A program made the position numbers and the translations under genes. Positions 9,257 through 17,665 of a stretch of DNA of 64,000 bases are shown here, piece by piece (position 1 is the stretch's first letter; each line of letters begins with the position of its first letter). The notes under the pieces are model-generated. The model worked only from the letters and a program-made list of their open reading frames with translations, had not been told where the DNA came from and ran no database searches. The stretch comes from Sphingobium sp. EM0848 (GTDB lineage Bacteria > Pseudomonadota > Alphaproteobacteria > Sphingomonadales > Sphingomonadaceae), in the NCBI RefSeq assembly GCF_013375555.1, contig NZ_JABXWB010000005.1:947501-1011500 (forward strand), written 5' to 3'.

Positions 9257-10600
9257 ATGGACGGGGTGGTGGAGCAGGCGGGCGTACAGCGCGGCGGAAC
9301 CGGTTACGCTTATTATGTCGTTCTGATCCTGACCCTTGCCTATATGCTGTCCTTCATGGACCGGGTGCTGGTCAGCCTGATGATCGACCCCATCCGTGCC
9401 GATCTCCACCTTGGCGACACCCAGATCGGTCTGCTGGTCGGCTTCGGTTTTGTCCTGCTCTATTCCATCATGGGCATTCCCTTCGGGACCTGGGCGGATT
9501 CGGGCAACAGGCGCAATCTGATCCTGTTCGGACTGGTCGGCTGGAGCCTTGCAACCGCGCTATGCGGTTTCGCGGGCGGCTTCATGACCCTTCTGGCCGC
9601 GCGCGCCTTCGTCGGAATCGGGGAGGCGGCTTTGTCGCCGGCCGCCTATTCGACTATCGCCGATCGCTTTGACAAATCCCGCCTGGGTTTCGCCATCAGC
9701 CTTTACGCCATGGGCGTGTCCCTGGGCGGCGGAGTCGCCATGATGTTCGGCGGCTATCTCGTCGGCTGGGCGCAAAATGCCGCCTTTACCCTTCCCGGCG
9801 GCTTTGTGCTGGGCGGATGGCGCATGGCCTTTGTCGCGGTGGGATTGCTGGGCGTGCCCCTCGCGCTGCTGATGCTGGCCACGATGCGCGAGGCGCCGCG
9901 CCAGCGGGCCGCCGACGGTGCGCCACAGATCAGCGCCCTGTTTGCCCTGATGGGGCGGCGCAAGGCCGCCTTTTTGGGCGTGTTCGGCGGCTATTCGGCG
10001 ATGGTGATCGCCGCCTATGGCGCGCTGCTCTGGGGACCGGCGCATTTCGCGCGGGCCCATGGCATGAGCCCGGCGGCGATCGGCTTGCAATTCGGCCTGA
10101 TCACCGGCGTGTTGGGGTCGGGCGGCCTGTTGGCGGCAGGGCTGATCTCCGATCGGCTGGCACGCCGGGGCGTGGCCGATGCGCCGGTGCGCGTCGTTAT
10201 GGCGTCGATTGTCATCCAATGGCCGCTGCTCGCGGCTGCCTTTCTCGTGCACGACCGGACCTTCGCGCTCGCGTTCATGGCGCTGGGAATGACCGCGACG
10301 TCGATGATCGGCGGCTTGCAGGCCGCAACCCTGCAAATCCTGGTGCCCGCCAATATGCGCGGGCGGCTGACCGCCATCTATCTGCTGTTCGTCAACCTGG
10401 CGGGCATGGGATTGGGGCCGTTGCTGATCGGCGCGCTGAGCGAGCATCTCTATGGTGGTGCGACGGGTCTGGGCAAGGCTCTGGCAACGACCAGCGGCGT
10501 CGCGCTGGCACTGGCGCTGCTCATACTGACCTGTACCCGCCGCGCGATCCTGGCGGCCATTCGCGCCAATGAGGGGTGCAGGGCCGGGGAGGGGCGCTGA
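9257..10600 (+). CDS. spinster-type MFS transporter
   Basis: A 447-residue major facilitator protein with about 12 hydrophobic segments. The first segment is followed by SFMDRVLVSLMIDPIRADL and TQIGLLVGFGFVLLYSIMG, the pattern of the spinster-like branch common in sphingomonad catabolic clusters. A charged loop, ADSGNRRN, corresponds to MFS motif A. The start at 9257 is preceded by AAGGAG with 7-base spacing; upstream in-frame codons lack a site and would add a hydrophilic tail. It probably imports the substrate, or exports a product, of the CoA pathway encoded on both sides. Its stop codon abuts that of the convergent hydratase inside a perfect palindrome. Confidence 0.87.
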   Translation: MDGVVEQAGVQRGGTGYAYYVVLILTLAYMLSFMDRVLVSLMIDPIRADLHLGDTQIGLLVGFGFVLLYSIMGIPFGTWADSGNRRNLILFGLVGWSLATALCGFAGGFMTLLAARAFVGIGEAALSPAAYSTIADRFDKSRLGFAISLYAMGVSLGGGVAMMFGGYLVGWAQNAAFTLPGGFVLGGWRMAFVAVGLLGVPLALLMLATMREAPRQRAADGAPQISALFALMGRRKAAFLGVFGGYSAMVIAAYGALLWGPAHFARAHGMSPAAIGLQFGLITGVLGSGGLLAAGLISDRLARRGVADAPVRVVMASIVIQWPLLAAAFLVHDRTFALAFMALGMTATSMIGGLQAATLQILVPANMRGRLTAIYLLFVNLAGMGLGPLLIGALSEHLYGGATGLGKALATTSGVALALALLILTCTRRAILAAIRANEGCRAGEGR

Positions 10601-10612
10601 TCAGCGCCCCTC
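10589..10612. terminator. 24-bp perfect palindrome spanning two convergent stop codons
   Basis: GAGGGGCGCTGA (10589-10600) is followed at once by its exact complement TCAGCGCCCCTC (10601-10612). The stop of the MFS gene (TGA, 10598-10600) and that of the hydratase (complement of 10601-10603) meet at the centre. It can fold as a GC-rich hairpin on either transcript and is a plausible bidirectional terminator, although no U-tract follows. Confidence 0.5.
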
Positions 10613-11362
10613 GAACCGGGGTGCGCGCCGCTCCTTGAATGCTGCGGCCCCTTCCCGGAAATCATGGGTACGGCCAGCGGCATATTGGGCTTCGCGCTCC
10701 GCCGCGAGCGCATCCTCGAAGGAAAGCTCCAGCGCCTGTCGCGCCAGTTTGCGGATCATGCCGAAGGAGCGGGTGGGGCCGGTCGAAAACCGATCGAGCA
10801 GCGTTATGGCTTCCTCTTCCAGTCGGTCATCGTCGACGAGTTCGGTGACAAGGCCCCAGTCCAGAGCCTGTTCCGCGCTGATTCGCTTGCCCAGCATCAT
10901 CGCCGCCATCGCCCGATGCCAGCCGAGCGTGCGCGGCAACAGCCAGCTTGACCCCGCGTCGCAAACCAGACCCACTTGTGCGAAGCTGAAGCCCAGCCAT
11001 GCCGATCGGCCGGCCACCACGATATCGCCGGCCAGTGCGAGCGCGGCTCCTGCCCCGATCGCCGGTCCGTTCAGGGCGACGATCAGCGGGATTTCCAGCG
11101 CCGCGAATTTACGCATCAGCGGATTGATCGTTTCTTCCAATATTGCGCCTGCGTCATGGGGCAGTGGATCATCCAGTTGCCCGCCGCTGCAAAAGGAGCG
11201 ACCCGCGCCGGTCAGCAGAATGGCGCGCGCGCCGGTGGCGACTGCTTCATCAACCGTTCCGACCAGTTCCTTCGCCATGGCGAAGCATAGCGCATTGGCG
11301 CGTGCTGGCTGATCCAGGGTGATGATGACGCCCTTGTCGCGTCTGGTCTGCCGAATGGCCAT
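10601..11362 (-). CDS. enoyl-CoA hydratase/isomerase family protein
   Basis: A 253-residue single-domain crotonase. The oxyanion-hole strands are GRSFCSGGQLD and ALNGPAIGAGAALALAGD. The usual first catalytic glutamate position reads GAGAALALA, and the second loop is QVGLVCDAGSSWLLPR, where aspartate replaces the common glutamate. It may therefore be an isomerase or atypical hydratase, not a classical enoyl-CoA hydratase. The ATG at 11362 has GGAGGAGG just upstream; a longer frame to 11422 has no ribosome site and an unlikely N-terminus. It is the only gene of its transcript and faces the promoter gap holding a TTGTCA inverted repeat. Family membership is certain, the reaction is not. Confidence 0.85.
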   Translation of the reverse strand: MAIRQTRRDKGVIITLDQPARANALCFAMAKELVGTVDEAVATGARAILLTGAGRSFCSGGQLDDPLPHDAGAILEETINPLMRKFAALEIPLIVALNGPAIGAGAALALAGDIVVAGRSAWLGFSFAQVGLVCDAGSSWLLPRTLGWHRAMAAMMLGKRISAEQALDWGLVTELVDDDRLEEEAITLLDRFSTGPTRSFGMIRKLARQALELSFEDALAAEREAQYAAGRTHDFREGAAAFKERRAPRFEGR

Positions 11363-11431
11363 ATGCCTCCTCCAAAATCCTGCCTCGGTGCACCGCCTGG
11401 CGGTCATCCCTTTATGCGGCAAAATATTATA

Positions 11432-11450
11432 TTGTCAAAAAATCTGACAA
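11432..11450. promoter_or_regulatory. inverted repeat TTGTCA-N7-TGACAA
   Basis: Perfect 6-bp arms at 11432-11437 and 11445-11450 with an A-rich spacer, 70 bases upstream of the hydratase start. The half-site matches the elements at 9080-9125 and 13898-13905, all in promoter gaps of the same catabolic island. It is a likely operator shared by one regulator, perhaps the nearby TetR. Confidence 0.42.
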
Positions 11451-11570
11451 AAATACGAAGTGATGCGTCGGGTATCCGCCGGTCGTGCAACGGGACCTGC
11501 GTTCCCAAACAGGGTTGCTCTCGCCGGGCCTCCGCTCCTAAGTCTTCACATCCGAATATGGAGGAATGGT

Positions 11571-13202
11571 TTGGAGACAGTTTCGATCGTGCTTTTCCTG
11601 CTGCTGGCGGTGGTCGTCAGCGGCGCGATATCCCGAATGCTGCCGGTCTCCATACCAACGCCGCTGGTTCAGATTCTGCTTGGCGCCGTCATTGGCCTGT
11701 CGACGTCGCACCGTGTGGAGCTGGATCCTGAACTCTTCCTGTTCCTGTTCCTGCCGCCGCTCCTCTTTCTCGACGGCTGGCGGATTCCCAAGGACGAGCT
11801 GTTAAAAGACGTTTCGACCGTGGTGGAACTGGCCCTTGGCCTTGTCCTGCTGACTGTCGTGGGCATGGGTTTCTTCATCCATTGGATGATCCCGGCCATG
11901 CCGCTTGCCGTCGCCTTCGCGCTTGCCGCCGTCGTGTCGCCTACCGATCCCATCGCCGTTTCCGCCATCGCGGCGCGGGTGCCCATTCCCAAGCGGATGA
12001 TGCACATATTGGAAGGGGAATCGCTTCTTAACGACGCGTCTGGCCTTGTCTGCCTGCGCGTCGCCGTCGCCGCCGCGCTGACGGGCAGTTTCTCGGCCGG
12101 ATCGGCAGCGCTCAATTTCCTCTGGGTGGCGGGGGCGGGTCTGGCAATCGGCGTTGCGGTCACGCTTGTGGTGACACGCGCCAAGGCCTGGGTCGCGAAG
12201 CGCTGGGGTGAAGATACCGGCTCGCAGATCCTCGTCAGCCTGCTTATCCCGTTCGGCTCCTACCTGTTGGCGGAGCATGTTCATGCGTCCGGCATATTGG
12301 CGGCGGTCAGCGCAGGCGTCACCATGACCTTTGCGGAGAGTTCGCGCCAGACCATGGCGTCCACTCGAATGCGCCGCAACTCGGTGTGGGACATGATCCA
12401 GTTCACGCTCAACGGCATCATCTTCGTGCTGCTGGGCGAACAATTGCCCGGCATATTGGAAGGGGCGCACCAGACGGTGTTGCCCACCGGCCATGCCTCA
12501 CCCTGGTGGCTGGCCATCTACACGGTCGCTATCGTCGCCGGCCTCGCATTGCTGCGCTTCGTCTGGGTCTGGGCCTCGCTCCACCTCACCATCCTGCGCA
12601 AAGCGGACCGGGCGGGCGACATGCGCAGCCCCGACTGGCGACTGGTTGCGGCAACCTCCTTTGCTGGCGTGCGTGGCGCGATCACGCTGGCGGGTGTGCT
12701 GACCTTGCCGCTGGCGCTGAACGACGGCACGGCCTTTCCCGCCCGCGATCTCGCGATATTTCTGGCGGCGGGCGTGATCGTCGTTTCGCTGATCCTGGCC
12801 AGCATCGCCCTGCCTGTTCTGCTCAAGGGCCTTACCATGCCGCCCGAACCGTCGAAGCAGGCGGAGGAGGACAGTGCCCGCATCGCCGCTGCGGAGGCGG
12901 CGATCCAGGCCATCGAGCGGCACCAGCACGCACTGGCCGAGGATCATGGAGAGGCGGATCTCTACGTCACGGCGGGCGGGCGCATCATGGACCTCTACCG
13001 TGAGCGTATCGAAGGACTGAGCGGTCAGCAGGCGGATGAGAGGCGCGCCGGACACCGCTTGTTCGGCGAATTCGGCCTGGTCGGCGTCAAGGCCGAGCGC
13101 GCGGTACTGGCCCGGCTCCTCCGCGATCGCCGGTTGAGCAGCGAGGTCGCTCGCAAACTTACGCGTGAACTGGATCTGGCCGAGGCGCGTTACCGGGGCT
13201 GA
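11571..13202 (+). CDS. Na+/H+ antiporter (CPA1 family)
   Basis: A 543-residue cation/proton antiporter of the YjcE-like group. About 12 membrane segments occupy roughly residues 1-410. They include the ion-site motif AAVVSPTDPIAVSAIAARVP, the nearby EGESLLNDASGLV, and the later FAGVRGAITLAGVLTLPLAL, all diagnostic of CPA1 exchangers. A soluble C-terminal tail of about 120 residues carries charged helices. The TTG start is preferred because GGAGG lies 6 bases upstream and the protein then begins directly at the first membrane helix. The overlapping ATG at 11566 is out of frame, and the longer frame from 11460 adds an unsupported N-terminus. It probably serves pH or sodium homeostasis and is unrelated to the flanking CoA genes except by position. 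Confidence 0.88.
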   Translation: METVSIVLFLLLAVVVSGAISRMLPVSIPTPLVQILLGAVIGLSTSHRVELDPELFLFLFLPPLLFLDGWRIPKDELLKDVSTVVELALGLVLLTVVGMGFFIHWMIPAMPLAVAFALAAVVSPTDPIAVSAIAARVPIPKRMMHILEGESLLNDASGLVCLRVAVAAALTGSFSAGSAALNFLWVAGAGLAIGVAVTLVVTRAKAWVAKRWGEDTGSQILVSLLIPFGSYLLAEHVHASGILAAVSAGVTMTFAESSRQTMASTRMRRNSVWDMIQFTLNGIIFVLLGEQLPGILEGAHQTVLPTGHASPWWLAIYTVAIVAGLALLRFVWVWASLHLTILRKADRAGDMRSPDWRLVAATSFAGVRGAITLAGVLTLPLALNDGTAFPARDLAIFLAAGVIVVSLILASIALPVLLKGLTMPPEPSKQAEEDSARIAAAEAAIQAIERHQHALAEDHGEADLYVTAGGRIMDLYRERIEGLSGQQADERRAGHRLFGEFGLVGVKAERAVLARLLRDRRLSSEVARKLTRELDLAEARYRG

Positions 13203-13228
13203 ACGGCAATCCAGCCGAACTGCGAAGG

Positions 13229-13876
13229 TCAGTCGCGTCGGGCCAGCCCATTGATCAAGATGTCGACCAGCGAGGCGGCGATTTCATCCACGGGGCTGGG
13301 GCCTGCCGGATCATGCCAGCGCGCAGGCCAGTTCAGCGCGCCAGCCAGGGCAAAGGCCGCCATTTTTACATCGACAGGGGCGATGGAGCCATCGGCGATG
13401 GCATCCTCTATCAATCCGCGCAGCGCCAGATCGATGTCGCGCTTGCGTGCGCGGAATTGCGCGGCGGCGTCACTGGACAGTGCTTCGTCGCCTGTCCGCA
13501 CCACGCAGCGGCCGAAATCGTCCATGTTGATCTGCGCATAATGGATGAGGAAACGGCGGAGGCGATCAAGGCCGCTGCCTGGCTCATGCTTCGCTGCTTC
13601 CGCCGCCAGACGCAGCGGTTCGAGCCCGCGCGTCACGCATTCGATCAGCACCTGCTCCTTGTTTCCCAGATAATGGTAGATAGTCGGCTTGCTGATGCCG
13701 AGCGATGCGGCGACATCGTCCAGCGAGGTGGCATGGAAACCGCGGGCATTGAACATGCGGACCGCGGCACGCAGCACCGCTTCGCGCTTCTCCTCCCGCT
13801 CCCTTATCTTCTCTTCACGCGTTCTGAACGGCGATGAGGCTGCGGGACTGGATGCGGTGGAGGGACGGCCGGGCAA
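13229..13876 (-). CDS. TetR/AcrR family transcriptional regulator
   Basis: A 215-residue repressor-type protein. After a short disordered N-terminus comes the TetR DNA-binding domain: REAVLRAAVRMFNARGFHATSLDDVAASLGISKPTIYHYLGNKE gives helix-turn-helix residues at about 45-65. The C-terminal ligand domain resembles the group with YAQINMDDFGRCVVR. I choose the TTG at 13876 because AAGGAG lies 6 bases upstream; the frame is open to an ATG at 13933 but without a good site. With this start, the TTGTCAAT element (complement, 13898-13905) lies in its own promoter, which fits autorepression. It is divergent from the thiolase-SDR operon and is the best candidate regulator of the whole CoA island. Confidence 0.85.
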   Translation of the reverse strand: MPGRPSTASSPAASSPFRTREEKIREREEKREAVLRAAVRMFNARGFHATSLDDVAASLGISKPTIYHYLGNKEQVLIECVTRGLEPLRLAAEAAKHEPGSGLDRLRRFLIHYAQINMDDFGRCVVRTGDEALSSDAAAQFRARKRDIDLALRGLIEDAIADGSIAPVDVKMAAFALAGALNWPARWHDPAGPSPVDEIAASLVDILINGLARRD

Positions 13877-14017
13877 TGAAAACTCCTTCGCGGCTCTATT
13901 GACAAGAAACGCGGTCATAAGCAATTTACTCATCAGTATATAGTAGACGATTGAGTTTGCGCCGAGGGATTCCAGCGGTGGAGATCATCAGGCGCGGCCT
14001 TTGAAGGGAACAGGACA
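13877..14017. promoter_or_regulatory. divergent promoter gap between TetR and thiolase genes
   Basis: A 141-bp AT-rich gap. It contains ATTGACAA at 13898-13905, the complement of the TTGTCAAT seen at 9118-9125. TTGACA at 13899-13904 could also serve as a plus-strand -35 box. A weak dyad ACTCA (13928-13932) and TGAGT (13952-13956) flanks an AT-rich core. The overlap of operator-like and promoter-like elements suits TetR control of the thiolase operon. Confidence 0.4.
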
Positions 14018-15202
14018 ATGCCAAACGATCCGGTCGTCATTGCGGGCTATGCGCGCACCCCCATGGGCGCTTTTCAGGGCGTACTTTCGCCGCTCAAGGC
14101 TACCGAGCTCGGCGCGGCGGCGGTGAAGGCAGCGATCGAACGGGCAAAGCTCGATCCGGGCGCCGTTGAGCGCATCTATATGGGTTGCGTCCTGCCGGCG
14201 GGTCTGGGGCAGGCGCCCGCGAGGCAGGCGGCACTGGGCGCGGGCCTTGGCCTCAATACGGAGGCTACCACGGTCAACAAGATGTGCGGTTCGGGCATGC
14301 AGGCGGCGATCATGGCGACCGAGGCGCTGGCCGCCGGGACGGCGGACGTCATCGTCGCGGGCGGCATGGAAAGCATGACCAACGCTCCCTATGCCCTGCC
14401 CAAGCATCGCTCGGGCGCGCGTATCGGCCATGACCGCATCATCGACACGATGATGATGGATGGGCTGGAGGACGCCTATGAGCCGGGTAAGGCGATGGGC
14501 GTCTTTGCCGAGGAAGCGGTGCGCGACTATCAGTTCACGCGCGAGGAGCAGGACGCCTATGCCATCCGCTCGCTCGAACGCGCCAACGCCGCCATCGGTA
14601 GCGGCGCCTTTGCAAAGGAAATCGTGCCCGTCACCATTTCCGGCCGGGGCGGCGATACGGTCGTCGACACCGATGAACAGCCGGGCAAGGCGCGGCCGGA
14701 GAAGATTCCCGCGCTCAAGCCCGCCTTCGTCAAGGACGGCACCATCACGCCTGCCAATGCCTCATCCATTTCGGACGGCGCCGCCGCTCTGGTGATGACC
14801 CGCCAGAGCGTCGCGGAGAAGCTGGGCCTGCCGGTGATCGCAAAGGTTCTCGCCACCGCCGCCCATGCTCATGAACCGGCGAAGTTCACGACCGCCCCGG
14901 TCCCGGCGATCCGCAAGGCGCTGGACAAGGCGGGCTGGCAGGTCGGGGACGTCGACCTGTTTGAGGTCAACGAAGCCTTCGCCGTGGTTGCAATGATCGC
15001 CGCCAGGGAACTGAACATCCCAGCCGACAGGCTGAACGTCAATGGCGGCGCGACCGCGCTCGGCCATCCCATAGGCGCATCGGGTGCGCGTATTCTCGCA
15101 ACCCTGCTCGCCGCGCTGGAAAATCGCGGCCTCAAGCGCGGGGTCGCCAGCCTCTGCATCGGTGGTGGAGAAGCGACGGCTATGGCGGTCGAACTGGTCT
15201 GA
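14018..15202 (+). CDS. acetyl-CoA C-acetyltransferase (thiolase)
   Basis: A 394-residue thiolase with a complete active site: C90 in KMCGSGMQA, H350 in GHPIGASGA and C380 in SLCIGGGEA. It resembles biosynthetic/degradative acetoacetyl-CoA thiolases (the MGAFQG N-terminus and NVNGGATALG block) more than the thiolase at 1067, so the island has two distinct chain-length types. The ATG follows AGGACA. The next gene, an HSD10-like dehydrogenase, starts 23 bases after its stop, and the pair is divergent from tetR. Together they could finish branched-chain acyl-CoA oxidation, for example 2-methyl-3-hydroxyacyl-CoA to acetyl- and propionyl-CoA; that assignment is inference. Confidence 0.93.
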   Translation: MPNDPVVIAGYARTPMGAFQGVLSPLKATELGAAAVKAAIERAKLDPGAVERIYMGCVLPAGLGQAPARQAALGAGLGLNTEATTVNKMCGSGMQAAIMATEALAAGTADVIVAGGMESMTNAPYALPKHRSGARIGHDRIIDTMMMDGLEDAYEPGKAMGVFAEEAVRDYQFTREEQDAYAIRSLERANAAIGSGAFAKEIVPVTISGRGGDTVVDTDEQPGKARPEKIPALKPAFVKDGTITPANASSISDGAAALVMTRQSVAEKLGLPVIAKVLATAAHAHEPAKFTTAPVPAIRKALDKAGWQVGDVDLFEVNEAFAVVAMIAARELNIPADRLNVNGGATALGHPIGASGARILATLLAALENRGLKRGVASLCIGGGEATAMAVELV

Positions 15203-15225
15203 TCGTTCAAGAGGGAAAAGCGTAT

Positions 15226-15987
15226 ATGGACATCAAGGGAACAGCCGCCATCGTCACCGGCGGCGCGTCGGGGTTGGGCAAGGCGACAGCGGCGATGCTG
15301 GCTTCGCAGGGCGCGAAGGTCGCGATCTTCGATATGAACGAGGAAGCGGGCAAGGCTGCGGCTGCCGAAATCGGCGGCGTCTTTGTCAGCGTGAATGTGG
15401 CCGACGATGCCAGCGTCTCGGCGGCGCTGGATACGGCGGAGCAGGCGCATGGGGTTGCGCGCATCCTCGTCAACTGCGCGGGCATCGCTCCGGCGGTGAA
15501 GACCGTGGGCAAGGAAAATGTGCCGCATCCGCTCGACATCTATCGCAAGACGATCGAGGTCAACCTGATCGGCACGTTCAACGTCATCTCCAAATTCGCG
15601 GCGCGCGCCGTGTCGGTGGAAGACATGGACGGCGAGCGCGGGGTCATCGTCAATACCGCATCGGTCGCGGCCTATGACGGCCAGATCGGTCAGGCGGCGT
15701 ACAGTGCGTCCAAAGGTGGCGTGGTCGGCATGACCCTGCCTATCGCCCGCGACCTTGCCAGCCACAAGATTCGCGTGATGACGATCGCCCCCGGCATCTT
15801 CCTGACCCCCATGATGGAGGGTTTCCCCCAGCATGTGCAGGATGCCCTGGGCGCGCAGGTGCCCCACCCCAGTCGCCTTGGCAAGCCAGCCGAATATGCC
15901 CAGCTGGTGGAATCCATCATCCGCAACCCCATGCTGAATGGAGAGGTCATCCGCCTCGACGGCGCCATCCGCATGGCGCCGCGCTGA
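15226..15987 (+). CDS. SDR 3-hydroxyacyl-CoA dehydrogenase, HSD10-like
   Basis: A 253-residue short-chain dehydrogenase. The cofactor motif TGGASGLGKAT is near the start with D36 following strand 2, indicating NAD. The catalytic residues are S146, Y159 and K163 (YSASK). The segment HPLDIYRKTIEVNLIGTFNVI and the C-terminal FPQHVQDALGAQVPHPSRLG are typical of type II 3-hydroxyacyl-CoA dehydrogenase (HSD17B10), which oxidises 3-hydroxy-2-methylacyl-CoA and some steroids. The position directly after a thiolase supports this. A strong terminator follows. Confidence 0.9.
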   Translation: MDIKGTAAIVTGGASGLGKATAAMLASQGAKVAIFDMNEEAGKAAAAEIGGVFVSVNVADDASVSAALDTAEQAHGVARILVNCAGIAPAVKTVGKENVPHPLDIYRKTIEVNLIGTFNVISKFAARAVSVEDMDGERGVIVNTASVAAYDGQIGQAAYSASKGGVVGMTLPIARDLASHKIRVMTIAPGIFLTPMMEGFPQHVQDALGAQVPHPSRLGKPAEYAQLVESIIRNPMLNGEVIRLDGAIRMAPR

Positions 15988-15992
15988 ACAAC

Positions 15993-16020
15993 GGATCGGA
16001 ACGACCGATCCGGGTTTTTT
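15993..16020 (+). terminator. Rho-independent terminator
   Basis: GGATCGG (15993-15999) pairs perfectly with CCGATCC (16005-16011) across a 5-base loop and is followed by GGG and six T residues. It ends the thiolase-SDR operon 5 bases after the SDR stop codon. Confidence 0.85.
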
Positions 16021-16060
16021 CCGGCTTTGATCAAATAGCTGGCGCTGTCACATAGTATGG

Positions 16061-17665
16061 ATGACAAGTGCAGGCGTCCCTTCTCAGAAGCCTTTTTCGC
16101 GATGGTTGCCTGACCGTCGCGAACTGGGACTGCTGGTTGTTTATGCCGCGGGTTTCGCCGGCGCGCATTGGATGGCGGCCGCATGGGGCGGGGACGGTTT
16201 TTACTCGGTCTGGTATCCGGCCGCCGGTTTGCGGCTGGCCCTGATGTGGTATGCGGGAGCGCGGCTGACGCCTTCCATCGCGATCGTGGAACTGGCGGTC
16301 AACATGGCCAAAGGCATCTTCCCGCTCGATTCGTCGGACTGGCCGCTCATCCTGATGGGTATCTGGCGGCCGGTATTCGCTTATGGCGGGACCGTGGCGG
16401 CGATCCGCTGGCTTGCGGGCGGCGCGCGGGCCAGCGTGCTTATCCCACCCATGCCCTTCAGTCTGGCGGCGGTGGCGGCGCCCAATGTGGCAGCCCTGAT
16501 GGCCTTGCCCCAGAGCCTGTTGCGGCCCGACATGACGGGCGTGAAGAGCATGCACGATGTCGTTACATCGCTTTCCGCTTTCGCCGTCGGCGATCTGCTG
16601 GGCGTTCTTATCCTCGCGCCGCCGCTGCTGTGGATTGCGGAATGGCTGATGAGCCGTCCTCGTCCGCCATTCCAGATTTACAGCGACATTTCCTGGCTTG
16701 CGCTGGTGGAGAGCAGTGCCCTGCTATTGGGCGGCATCGTGATTACCGATACGATGGCCCGGGCGGGGCTGGGTGTTCAGCCCATGCCGGTCATCTTCGC
16801 TGTCGCCTGGATCGGTCTGCGTTTCGGACGGGCTGCGGCTTGGGGCGCGTTGGTGATCGTGACCATGCTCATGCTGCCATATACCGCGCATCACATGACG
16901 ACCGGCGCACGCCTGGAATTGCATCTGGCTCTGGCGATGGTGGCGGTGGTCGGTTATCTCGCCGGCAGCTTCGCCGACGCCCAGCGACAGGCGCGCATCG
17001 ATCTGGAGCGGCGCGATCGGCTGCTGTTCCAGGCGGAGCGGCTGAAGACCCTGCGCGCCATGTCGGTTGCCGTCATCCATGAGATCAGCCAGCCGCTTTC
17101 GACCCTGGCGATAGAGGCGAAGCATCTGCATGCCATCACCGGCATTTCCGACCCGGAAATAGCCGAGAGTGCGGCATTGATCGACCGCAAGGCCGCGACA
17201 TTGTCCAATCTGGTGCGGCGTCTGCGCCGCTATGGCGGGCGCGCCGTCGACGAACCCACGCCGCTGCCGGTTTCCGCCCTGATCGAAAGCGTGGCGACGC
17301 TCGCCGCCCCGGAAGCCAAAAGCGAAGGCGTGATGTTGAAGGTTGATCCGGTCGATCCCGATTTGCTCGTTCTGGCGCAGGAGGTGGAACTGGCGCAGGC
17401 GGTGATGAACCTGCTGCGCAACGCCATCCAGGCCACCGGCGACGCGCAGGTCAGGCTTTCGGCCGTCAAGGCAGGTGACCAGGTGCAGATCACCGTGTCG
17501 AACCGCCATTATGTGGACATCGTGCCAAGGGCAGGCATGGGGGTGGGCACGCTGATCGCACGCGCCATTGTGGAGGCGCATGGCGGCACGTTATGGCGCG
17601 ATATGTCCGCGGTTGGCGATGTCAGGGCCATGATTTCCCTGCCCCTGACCGGAGAAGTGGCATGA
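16061..17665 (+). CDS. MASE1-type membrane sensor histidine kinase with degenerate ATPase
   Basis: A 534-residue membrane kinase. Residues about 20-300 are eight or so hydrophobic segments of the MASE1 sensor type (WYPAAGLRLALMW is typical). Then come a coiled stretch, a phosphoacceptor helix with H340 in VAVIHEISQPLS, and an N-box, LLRNAIQATG, near 451-460. The G1 box expected as DxGxG is absent: after the strand QITVSN the sequence reads RHYVDIVPRAG and resumes at a G2-like GMGVGTLIARAIVEAHGG. About 15 residues of ATP lid and Mg-binding loop are therefore missing or replaced, and activity is doubtful. The stop overlaps the start of a FixJ-type regulator (ATGA at 17662-17665), its obvious partner. 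The signal is unknown. Confidence 0.85.
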   Translation: MTSAGVPSQKPFSRWLPDRRELGLLVVYAAGFAGAHWMAAAWGGDGFYSVWYPAAGLRLALMWYAGARLTPSIAIVELAVNMAKGIFPLDSSDWPLILMGIWRPVFAYGGTVAAIRWLAGGARASVLIPPMPFSLAAVAAPNVAALMALPQSLLRPDMTGVKSMHDVVTSLSAFAVGDLLGVLILAPPLLWIAEWLMSRPRPPFQIYSDISWLALVESSALLLGGIVITDTMARAGLGVQPMPVIFAVAWIGLRFGRAAAWGALVIVTMLMLPYTAHHMTTGARLELHLALAMVAVVGYLAGSFADAQRQARIDLERRDRLLFQAERLKTLRAMSVAVIHEISQPLSTLAIEAKHLHAITGISDPEIAESAALIDRKAATLSNLVRRLRRYGGRAVDEPTPLPVSALIESVATLAAPEAKSEGVMLKVDPVDPDLLVLAQEVELAQAVMNLLRNAIQATGDAQVRLSAVKAGDQVQITVSNRHYVDIVPRAGMGVGTLIARAIVEAHGGTLWRDMSAVGDVRAMISLPLTGEVA

